Assembly: GCF_030012605.2 (NCBI RefSeq)
Contig: NZ_CP114055.2
DNA length: 64,000 nt
Source of the DNA: Bergeyella_A cardium
Lineage (GTDB): Bacteria; Bacteroidota; Bacteroidia; Flavobacteriales; Weeksellaceae
Direction: 5' to 3' (one strand)
Below are positions 55,387 to 62,522 of this stretch, in pieces; positions within the stretch are counted from its first letter, which is position 1; every line of letters begins with the position of its first letter. A model generated the notes under the pieces. That model saw only the letters and a program-made list of their open reading frames with translations. It ran no database searches and was not told the origin of the DNA. Both the position numbers and the translations under genes were made by a program.

Positions 55387-57513
55387 TTAGAGGTTGTTGA
55401 GAACAAAATCGGTCATTAATTGGTAGAGATGTTGGCGGGTATTGCCTCCATAGATGCCGTGATTTTTGTCTGGATATGCCATAAACTCAAATTTTTTGTT
55501 GTGTTGAATAAGAGCTTCGGAGAATTCCATTGCATTTTGGAAGTGAACATTGTCATCCGCAGTGCCGTGAATCATTAAAAACTTGCCTTTGAGGAGATGA
55601 GCGTAGTGAGTGGGGGAATTATCATCGTAGCCGTGTGGATTTTCTTGTGGAGTAAGCATAAAACGCTCAGTATAAACGGTGTCATAGTACCGCCAATTGG
55701 TTACTGGGGCTACAGCGATGCCCATTTTGAAGGTATCGGCGCCTTTGGTCATCGCAAGAGAAGCCATATAGCCTCCAAAGCTCCATCCGAAGATGCCAAT
55801 GCGGGTTTTATCGACGAAAGGGAGGTTAGAAAGCCATTGAGCAGCAGTGATTTGGTCTTCGATTTCGTATTTACCGAGATTTTTATAAGTTGCTTTTTTG
55901 TAAGCGGCGCCTTTGTAGCCCGTACCACGACCATCTACACAGACGATGAGATATCCTTTTTGTGCAAGGTGATTGAACCAGAGAGTATTGCCATTATCCC
56001 AAGCGTTAGCAACGGATTGAGAGCCTGGACCTGAGTACTGGTACATAAACACGGGGTATTTTTTGGTATTATCGAAGTCTTTTGGCTTGATAATGTAGGC
56101 GTTCATCTGGTCGCCCACCTTATTTGGAATGGTGAAGAATGATTTTGGGGAGAAGTTGTCCTCTTTAAGCCTGTGGAGCTGTTCATTATTGTTTTGAAGC
56201 TCTTTTAGGAGGGTGCCATCGCTATTTTTAAGGGTATAGGCGTGAGGATAGAGGGCGGTGGAATGAGTTTCTATGAAATAGCGGTAGTTTTTGCTAAAAT
56301 TGGCGGAATTATTGCCTTCTTTATTGGAAATTACGGTTGTTTTTCCACTGATTATATTAGTTTTAGCAATAACTTTATTGATACTTCCGTTTTGAGTGGT
56401 TTGAATATAAACCTCTTTGGTGGAAGGGTTATAACCGTAGTAGTCAGTAACTTCCCATTTGCCTTTGGTGATTTGTTTTTTGAGCTTACCATTGGGATGA
56501 TACCAGTAAAGATGCCTGAAACCACTGCGTTCGGAAGCCCATATAAAGGAATTATCCTCTAAAAAATCGAGAGTAACATTATCTGTATCAATCCATTGAG
56601 AATCCACCTCTGTAAAGAGCTTATCTACCTTTGCTGTTTGGGTATTTACCTTAAGAATATCGGAGGCATTCTGTGTTCTGTGGGAAGTTATAAGGATAAT
56701 TTCATTGGGTTTGGCAGTTTGTAAGACATTGGGAATGTAATAGTTCTTAAACTGAGAGAGATTGAGGGGAATTGTAGTATTTTCATCTAATTTATAGAGA
56801 TGAGCGGAGACTTTTGAGTTTTCTTCGCCTGCTTTTGGATATTTAAACCTCATCTCTTGGGGGTAAAGATTCTTGTTATAGATAGGGATGAGGACTTCTT
56901 TTACCTGAGATTCATCGGATTTGATGAAAACGATGGCGTTTGAGTTTTGAGTCCATTCGTATTGCCTTGAATGCCCAAATTCTTCTTCATAAACCCAGTC
57001 CGCCAAACCATTAATGATTTCATTTTTCTTTCCATCAGAGGTAATTTTGATGATTTTATTTGTATTTAAGTCTTGGTAAAACAGATTGTTATCTGCTACA
57101 AAGGCTATTTTAGTAGCATCTGGGGAAAATTTGGGCTCTTGGATGGGTTTTCCGTTATTAATATCTATCACTTGCCCTGTTTTAAGGTCTTTTACCCTGA
57201 AAACACCGAGGAAAGAGTGCCGATAGACAGGAAAAGACTCGGTAAGAAGGAGGATTTTGGATTCATCATTAGAAAATTCATAGCTTTGATAGCTTCCACT
57301 AACGATATAGCCGCTTTTTTCGGTGGTTTTATAAGCGTATTTGGCAATACCATTGCTCTCTATTACAGCATAATGCTCGCCATCGTTTAGAGAAGAAATT
57401 CCTGCAATGCCTTTGCCTCTGTAATAGCCAGAGTAGATTTTATCTAATGAGATTTCCTGAGCATAAATAGCAGAAAATGAGAAAATAGCAACCGATAAGA
57501 GTATTTTTTTCAT
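55387..57513 (-). CDS. S9 family peptidase (DPP-IV-like)
   Basis: About 708 residues with a signal peptide (KKILLSVAIFSFSAIYAQ), an N-terminal beta-propeller and a C-terminal alpha/beta-hydrolase domain. The catalytic Ser is in GWSFGGYMA, the Asp in GTADDNVHF and the His in DKNHGIYGG. The EEEFGHSR segment is the Glu pair that binds the substrate N-terminus in DPP-IV. It removes X-Pro dipeptides in the periplasm. Start 57513 gives the signal peptide; the in-frame codon at 57555 lies beyond the -7 box (57536-57543). Confidence 0.94.
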   Translation of the reverse strand: MKKILLSVAIFSFSAIYAQEISLDKIYSGYYRGKGIAGISSLNDGEHYAVIESNGIAKYAYKTTEKSGYIVSGSYQSYEFSNDESKILLLTESFPVYRHSFLGVFRVKDLKTGQVIDINNGKPIQEPKFSPDATKIAFVADNNLFYQDLNTNKIIKITSDGKKNEIINGLADWVYEEEFGHSRQYEWTQNSNAIVFIKSDESQVKEVLIPIYNKNLYPQEMRFKYPKAGEENSKVSAHLYKLDENTTIPLNLSQFKNYYIPNVLQTAKPNEIILITSHRTQNASDILKVNTQTAKVDKLFTEVDSQWIDTDNVTLDFLEDNSFIWASERSGFRHLYWYHPNGKLKKQITKGKWEVTDYYGYNPSTKEVYIQTTQNGSINKVIAKTNIISGKTTVISNKEGNNSANFSKNYRYFIETHSTALYPHAYTLKNSDGTLLKELQNNNEQLHRLKEDNFSPKSFFTIPNKVGDQMNAYIIKPKDFDNTKKYPVFMYQYSGPGSQSVANAWDNGNTLWFNHLAQKGYLIVCVDGRGTGYKGAAYKKATYKNLGKYEIEDQITAAQWLSNLPFVDKTRIGIFGWSFGGYMASLAMTKGADTFKMGIAVAPVTNWRYYDTVYTERFMLTPQENPHGYDDNSPTHYAHLLKGKFLMIHGTADDNVHFQNAMEFSEALIQHNKKFEFMAYPDKNHGIYGGNTRQHLYQLMTDFVLNNL

Positions 57514-57535
57514 AGGATTAAAATTAAAAAGCGAC

Positions 57536-57543
57536 CAAAGATA
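57536..57543 (-). promoter_or_regulatory. -7 box of the DPP-IV-like gene
   Basis: TATCTTTG on the minus strand, divergent from the aminotransferase promoter 20 bp away. Confidence 0.62.
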
Positions 57544-57563
57544 ATAAAATATCAAGGATTTAT

Positions 57564-57571
57564 TACATTTG
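57564..57571 (+). promoter_or_regulatory. -7 box of the aminotransferase gene
   Basis: TACATTTG, 13 bp before the ATG at 57585. Confidence 0.65.
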
Positions 57572-57584
57572 TAAAAAAAAGACT

Positions 57585-58784
57585 ATGCCTCAGCTATCTA
57601 TTAGGGCACAAAAAATGCCCGCATCTCCCGTTCGCAAACTGGTTCCTTATGCTTTACAAGCGAAACAAAAGGGAATTAAGGTTTATCATCTCAATATCGG
57701 ACAGCCCGATATAAAAACCCCAGAGACAGCACTCGCTGCAGTACGAAATAATCATCTTGAAATAATGGATTATGCTCTTTCCGAAGGGAATATAGAGTAT
57801 AGAACCGCACTTAGAGATTATTATCATTCGTTAGGATTTGAAGATTTGAGTACGGATAACTTTATTGTAACCAATGGAGGCTCAGAAGCACTGAGCTTTG
57901 CCATTTCTACCCTTTGTGATGACGGTGATGAGGTGATTATCCCCGAACCTTACTACGCTAATTATAATGGATTTACACAGGCGTTTAATGTAAATGTAAT
58001 TGCTGTGCCTTCTCGTATTGAGCAAGGCTTTTGCCTCCCTCCTATTGAGGAATTTGAGAAGAAAATTACCAATAAAACAAAGGCAATTCTCATTTGTAAC
58101 CCTGGTAATCCCACGGGGTATCTCTATACGCGTGAAGAACTTCAAAAGCTCGCCGATATAGCTGTGAAACACGATATTTGCATTATTTCTGATGAAGTTT
58201 ATAGAGAGTATGTTTATGATGGAGAGAAGCAAGTCTCTATGCTTGAATTTAAAGAGGCTTCTGAGAATGTGATTATTGTAGATTCTGAATCTAAACGCTA
58301 TTCTATGTGTGGTGCTCGGATCGGTTTCTTCATCACTCGCTCTCAAAAGATATACAATGCGGCTATGCTTTTTGCTCAGGCGAGACTTAGCCCTGTGCTT
58401 TTCGGTCAAATTGCTGCTACAGCGGCTCATTACAATGATACGGAGTACATTAACAGCGTGAGAGAGGAATATCAAAAGCGAAGAGACCTGTTGGTCGGTT
58501 TATTGAATGATATTCCAGGGGTATTTTGCCCAAAACCTAAGGGAGCATTTTATTGTGCAGTAGAACTCCCCGTAGATGATACCGAGACATTTGCTCAATG
58601 GCTATTGGAAAACTATTCTCTCAACAATGAGACCCTGATGCTCGCACCAATGGGCGGTTTTTATAGCAATCCAGAGCTCGGTAAAAAGCAAGTGCGAATA
58701 GCTTATGTGCTGAAAGAAGAAGACCTGAAACGAAGTGCTGAAATACTGAAAGATGCACTTGAAAAATATAAAGAGAGGGGGTAA
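57585..58784 (+). CDS. PLP-dependent class I aminotransferase
   Basis: A 399-residue fold-type I aminotransferase. Landmarks: HLNIGQPDIKTPE, VTNGGSEALSFAI, CNPGNPTGYLYTREEL, IISDEVYREYVYDG, and the PLP-binding Lys in SESKRYSMCGARIG. The closest named families are aspartate and aromatic aminotransferases; the amino-acid substrate cannot be read from the sequence. It stands alone with its own promoter. Confidence 0.92.
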   Translation: MPQLSIRAQKMPASPVRKLVPYALQAKQKGIKVYHLNIGQPDIKTPETALAAVRNNHLEIMDYALSEGNIEYRTALRDYYHSLGFEDLSTDNFIVTNGGSEALSFAISTLCDDGDEVIIPEPYYANYNGFTQAFNVNVIAVPSRIEQGFCLPPIEEFEKKITNKTKAILICNPGNPTGYLYTREELQKLADIAVKHDICIISDEVYREYVYDGEKQVSMLEFKEASENVIIVDSESKRYSMCGARIGFFITRSQKIYNAAMLFAQARLSPVLFGQIAATAAHYNDTEYINSVREEYQKRRDLLVGLLNDIPGVFCPKPKGAFYCAVELPVDDTETFAQWLLENYSLNNETLMLAPMGGFYSNPELGKKQVRIAYVLKEEDLKRSAEILKDALEKYKERG

Positions 58785-58835
58785 AACTGATTGTTTATAC
58801 CGCATTATACTTTATTTATTCTTTAAAAATTTTAT

Positions 58836-58922
58836 TTATATTCTGCGATCGAGAAGACTAATTAAAGATTCTGTATTGGATTACTTATCCTTCAACGAGG
58901 GCTTTTATTAGTCTTCTTTTTT
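58836..58922 (+). ncRNA. Candidate small RNA, copy 1
   Basis: A weak -7 box (TATATTCT, about 58837-58844) is followed by GAAGACTAAT (58853-58862), which pairs perfectly with ATTAGTCTTC (58907-58916) and is followed by six T. Inside, GGAT-TACTT-ATCC forms a small hairpin after CTGTATT. Layout and key phrases match copy 2, with the outer stem base-changed on both sides (C-G here, G-C there). Confidence 0.55.
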
Positions 58923-59041
58923 GAAAGCCTTAAGTATAAATTGAAAGACCATTTCATAATTATAAATAATTGAATTCAAATATATTCCCTAATATCTATA
59001 TTTTGTAACAATCCTTTTTAGGATATTTTTGATATTCTATC

Positions 59042-59121
59042 TATATTTGCAAGCGAAAAGAGTAATTAATGTGCTGTGTGTTGGATTGCTAATCTACCCA
59101 CCTTTAATTACTCTCTTTTTG
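59042..59121 (+). ncRNA. Candidate small RNA, copy 2
   Basis: A consensus -7 box TATATTTG (59042-59049) precedes AGAGTAATTAA (59059-59069), which pairs with TTAATTACTCT (59104-59114), followed by CTTTTTG. The loop holds TTGGATT-GCT-AATC after CTGTGTG, like copy 1. It could be a free small RNA or the 5' leader of coaX; the T-run suggests termination before coaX. Confidence 0.6.
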
Positions 59122-59164
59122 TTTTAAAGATTTTGCTTGATTTCAATAAGTAAAAGAAATAAAT

Positions 59165-59923
59165 ATGCAGTCGATTATTATTAATATTGGAAATACGAAT
59201 ATTAGATTTGGGTTGTTTAACGATGAAAAGTGTGAAATTTCGTGGGTTTTGAATACAAAACCGTATAAAACAACCGATGAACTCTATATGAGCATACTAA
59301 TGCTCTACCAAACCTATGCAATTGAGGTGAAAAATATAGAGCGGATTATTATTGGTTCGGTAGTGCCGCAACTTACTAAAGTTGTAGAAGTTGCAATACA
59401 GAAAATCCACCAAAAATCACCGACAATTGTGGATAGAAATACAAAATCTGAGGTAATTCCTAAGTCTAAACAGATGGGAACGGATATTTATGCCAATCTT
59501 GTTGCAGCCCATTGCCTTTACCCTGATAGAAAGAAGATTATTCTTGACTTTGGTACAGCACTTACTGCCAGCTGTATAGATGAAAATGGGGAAACGCTTG
59601 GAGTAATTATAGCACCTGGGATTATTACAGCGCTCAATAGCCTGATTAGGCAGACAGCACAGCTCCCTGAAATAGAATTGGTGCAACCTCAGTCGGTTTT
59701 AGGACTTGATACGGTAACTTGTATGCAAAGTGGGATGATATATGGCTATCTTGGTATGGTTGAAGGCTTTATTTCACGAATCAATAGCGAAGTAAATGAC
59801 CGATGTTTTGTGATTGCAACAGGTGGTGTAGCTCATATTTATACACCTCTTACCGACAGGATTAATATTAGTGATAGACTGCACACACTAAAAGGACTTT
59901 ACTACTTGGGGAGAGGAAAATAA
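59165..59923 (+). CDS. coaX: Type III pantothenate kinase
   Basis: A 252-residue ASKHA-fold kinase for the first step of coenzyme A synthesis. Landmarks: INIGNTNIRFGLF (phosphate 1), GTDIYANLVAAH, IILDFGTALTASC (phosphate 2) and VIATGGVAHIY. The first Asp of the usual DIGNT motif is Asn here (INIGNT), which is also seen in some family members. The gene follows candidate RNA copy 2 and a 40-bp spacer. Confidence 0.92.
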   Translation: MQSIIINIGNTNIRFGLFNDEKCEISWVLNTKPYKTTDELYMSILMLYQTYAIEVKNIERIIIGSVVPQLTKVVEVAIQKIHQKSPTIVDRNTKSEVIPKSKQMGTDIYANLVAAHCLYPDRKKIILDFGTALTASCIDENGETLGVIIAPGIITALNSLIRQTAQLPEIELVQPQSVLGLDTVTCMQSGMIYGYLGMVEGFISRINSEVNDRCFVIATGGVAHIYTPLTDRINISDRLHTLKGLYYLGRGK

Positions 59924-59971
59924 TGAAGAAGGAGAAGGGTTATAAGTATTTAGAGTTCTATTTTGTATAGG

Positions 59972-60008
59972 AAAAATGGCGTTCAGCACCCTTTGGGTGC
60001 TGAACGCC
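59972..60008 (-). terminator. Terminator of the TolQ-DUF2149 operon
   Basis: A perfect 14-bp stem, GGCGTTCAGCACCC (59978-59991) with its complement (59995-60008) and a TTT loop. The minus-strand tail is ATTTTTC. It lies between convergent coaX and the DUF2149 gene. Confidence 0.88.
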
Positions 60009-60061
60009 TATATAACCCCTAAATCACAAATATGAAAATCTATTTTTTCTTTGCTTGTTGA

Positions 60062-60403
60062 TTATTCAGGAACATAAATAATCTCCCCGTTTTCAAGTTC
60101 ATAGGCTACACCCACCTTTTTACCTCTGTTATTAGATTTATTGGTCTTATCCTCACTTGGAGTATATTTATTAATCTTCTTACCTTCTTTACTGATAATC
60201 TCCATATTGTCTTTTCCTGGGTTCTTTACAACAGTAAAATCTTCACCAGAGAAAAACTCCTGCATATTCATATTCATTACCATTGCGACCATCAGCGCTA
60301 CGGCAAAGACCATTGCTACATCAAATAAATTGACCACCACACTTAGTGGGTCAGTATCTTCTTCCTGCCTGAAAGCAGGTACTCTGCGCTTTTTTCTACT
60401 CAT
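60062..60403 (-). CDS. DUF2149 protein (HmuV-like)
   Basis: About 113 residues. One membrane helix (VVNLFDVAMVFAVALMVAMVM) with an Asp at its start follows an Arg/Lys-rich N-terminus; a small periplasmic domain follows (YELENGEIIYVPE end). This matches DUF2149, whose members pair with TolQ/ExbB-like proteins, as in the hmu haem-uptake operon of Porphyromonas (HmuU-HmuV). The ATG at 60403 overlaps the TolQ stop by one base (TAATG), so translation is coupled. Likely the ExbD-like half of a proton channel. Confidence 0.85.
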   Translation of the reverse strand: MSRKKRRVPAFRQEEDTDPLSVVVNLFDVAMVFAVALMVAMVMNMNMQEFFSGEDFTVVKNPGKDNMEIISKEGKKINKYTPSEDKTNKSNNRGKKVGVAYELENGEIIYVPE

Positions 60404-60999
60404 TACTTTGTTTTTTGGTTTAAAATCTGAGCGATATAGTCTAAATTGCTGGTCTCTTTGGCATACCATCTTTGTTTAAACTGTAAAGTAACGATACCAA
60501 CCAAACTAACAACCAGACCTACAACAGTAGTTGCAAAAACAACCTGCATATTATACGCCATACCCGAAATATCTCCTGAGGAAAGCCCTGTAAGCGCTGG
60601 ACTCATCGCAATGAGCGTACCGATAAGTCCTAAAACAGGTCCCACCTTTGCCAATAGCTTGGAAGTGGAAATATCTTTGTCGGCTTCATTTTCAAAATTG
60701 GAAATCATAAAGTCTGAATAAGCCTCACTTGGTGAGTGAGTAAGCAAATCCCTAAGATACTTTATATATAAGGAATTATCTTTCTTTGGAAGGAAGGTTT
60801 TAAGCTCTGAAATATTGTCAGAATTAAGTGCTCTAATAGCAACTTCAAGCTGTTTATCATTCTTATACTTTGTAATAAAACGATTGTAAAAGCTACCGAT
60901 GAGAAGAAGAGATCTACCAAAGAGAATGAGCAAGATAATAACATCGGGAATGAGCAAACTGTTTGCTACCCAGAAAAGTACTTTAGAAATTGTATCCAC
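60403..60999 (-). CDS. MotA/TolQ/ExbB family proton channel protein
   Basis: A 198-residue protein with three membrane segments (VIILLILFGRSLLLIGSF; LLAKVGPVLGLIGTLIAM; VVFATTVVGLVVSLVGIV) and the TolQ/ExbB signature KVGPVLGLIGTL. With the DUF2149 partner it should form a proton-driven motor that energises an outer-membrane receptor, but no receptor or TonB-like gene is adjacent. Most similar in arrangement to HmuU. It starts 150 nt from the divergent kbl gene. Confidence 0.9.
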   Translation of the reverse strand: MDTISKVLFWVANSLLIPDVIILLILFGRSLLLIGSFYNRFITKYKNDKQLEVAIRALNSDNISELKTFLPKKDNSLYIKYLRDLLTHSPSEAYSDFMISNFENEADKDISTSKLLAKVGPVLGLIGTLIAMSPALTGLSSGDISGMAYNMQVVFATTVVGLVVSLVGIVTLQFKQRWYAKETSNLDYIAQILNQKTK

Positions 61000-61149
61000 T
61001 TATTATAGTTTTTTATTTAATGATTGGCAAAAATAATTATTTGTATTTACTTTTAATAGATTTTATTCAAAAAAATGAATATTAAGTGCATTATTTTGCC
61101 ATAAATCACTTTTTTTTTACCTTAGCACGCATCTAAAAATGTACAAAAA

Positions 61150-62343
61150 ATGATTTCAGAGAAATTTATTAATCATTTAAAATCAGAACTTCAGAATATA
61201 AAAGATGAAGGTTTGTATAAAAATGAAAGGATAATCACTTCTTCACAGTCTGCAGAGATTGTTGCCAATGGAAAAAGACTTCTAAACTTCTGTGCAAATA
61301 ATTACCTTGGGCTTGCCAACCATCCAGAGGTAGTAAAAGCCTCTCAGGAAATGATGAATACTCACGGCTATGGGATGTCTTCGGTGAGATTTATCTGCGG
61401 TACTCAAGATATTCATAAACAGTTGGAAGAAAAGATATCAAACTTTCTGGGAACAGAGGACACCATACTCTATGCGGCTTGTTTTGATGCTAATGGAGGA
61501 GTTTTTGAGCCTCTTTTCACCGATGAAGATGCGATTATTTCCGATGAGCTGAACCACGCATCTATTATTGATGGAGTTAGGCTGTGCAAAGCAGCAAGAT
61601 ACCGATACAAAAACAATAATATGGAGGATTTGGAAGCTCAATTAAAGCTCGCTTCCGAGAAAAATCACAGGTTTAAAATTATTGTTACAGATGGGGTATT
61701 TTCAATGGATGGTATCGTAGCAAATTTAAAAGGAGTTTGTGACCTTGCAGAGAAATATAATGCTCTTGTAATGGTGGATGACTCTCACGCAACGGGATTT
61801 ATAGGAAAAACTGGGCGTGGCACTCACGAAGCAAATGAGGTTATGGGGCGTGTAGATATCATTACCTCTACTCTTGGCAAAGCACTTGGTGGTGCATTAG
61901 GTGGTTTCACCTCTGGCAAGAAGGAAATTATAGATATGCTAAGACAGCGCTCAAGACCGTACTTGTTTTCCAACTCTTTAGCTCCAGGTATTGTAGGTGC
62001 AACGATTAAGGTCCTTGATATTATCTCTAAAAATACTTCTCTAAGGGATAAAGTAATGGAAAATGCAGCATACTTCCGTACAAAAATGAAGGAGAAAGGT
62101 TTTGATATCCCTGATGGAGATGCAGCAATAGTCCCAGTGATGCTTTATGATGCACAACTCTCCCAGAAAATGGCGGAAAAACTTATGGATGAAGGGATTT
62201 ATGTTATTGGCTTCTTCTACCCTGTAGTTCCAAAAGGTAAAGCGAGGATAAGAGTTCAGCTTTCTGCTGCACATACCAGAGAACATTTGGATAAAGCGAT
62301 TAATGCCTTTGAAAAAGTAGGTAAAGAGCTTAATATCATTTAA
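61150..62343 (+). CDS. kbl: Glycine C-acetyltransferase (2-amino-3-ketobutyrate CoA ligase)
   Basis: A 397-residue PLP enzyme of the alpha-oxoamine synthase family. Landmarks: NFCANNYLGLANHPEV, FDANGGVFEP, SDELNHASIIDG, VDDSHATGFIG, and the PLP Lys in STLGKALGGALGG. Kbl cleaves 2-amino-3-ketobutyrate to glycine and acetyl-CoA in threonine breakdown. The threonine dehydrogenase partner is not in view. 8-amino-7-oxononanoate synthase is a related alternative, but the length and motifs favour Kbl. Confidence 0.9.
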   Translation: MISEKFINHLKSELQNIKDEGLYKNERIITSSQSAEIVANGKRLLNFCANNYLGLANHPEVVKASQEMMNTHGYGMSSVRFICGTQDIHKQLEEKISNFLGTEDTILYAACFDANGGVFEPLFTDEDAIISDELNHASIIDGVRLCKAARYRYKNNNMEDLEAQLKLASEKNHRFKIIVTDGVFSMDGIVANLKGVCDLAEKYNALVMVDDSHATGFIGKTGRGTHEANEVMGRVDIITSTLGKALGGALGGFTSGKKEIIDMLRQRSRPYLFSNSLAPGIVGATIKVLDIISKNTSLRDKVMENAAYFRTKMKEKGFDIPDGDAAIVPVMLYDAQLSQKMAEKLMDEGIYVIGFFYPVVPKGKARIRVQLSAAHTREHLDKAINAFEKVGKELNII

Positions 62344-62365
62344 AATCATCAATGAAAAGATAATG

Positions 62366-62403
62366 CTCAGTGAGTTTTTCTATGAGACTTGCTGAGTTTT
62401 TAT
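62366..62403 (+). terminator. Possible terminator after kbl
   Basis: CTCAG (62366-62370) can pair with CTGAG (62392-62396), followed by TTTTT. The inner part of the stem is poor. Confidence 0.4.
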
Positions 62404-62475
62404 TTATAATTCAACAAAAAGTACTGTATATTATGAGTGTTTCAGGGTAAGGAACCTTAATTAAGATATTATAAT

Positions 62476-62483
62476 TATATTTG
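62476..62483 (+). promoter_or_regulatory. -7 box of the carboxyltransferase gene
   Basis: TATATTTG, about 40 bp before the ATG at 62523. Confidence 0.62.
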
Positions 62484-62522
62484 TTGGGTCAAAAATACTA
62501 ATTCAATAAGAAACTCCTTACT

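Larger units (their letters stand above)
58785..59164. other. Intergenic region with two related RNA elements
   Basis: 380 bp between the aminotransferase and coaX genes. It holds the two structured elements listed separately; the sequence between them (58923-59041) is AT-rich without other visible signals. Confidence 0.6.

Noticed and set aside
58836..59121. Riboswitch controlling coaX
   Set aside because: The T-run of copy 2 could make it an attenuator, but copy 1 is far from any start codon and no known ligand-binding core is recognised. A small-RNA reading fits both copies better.
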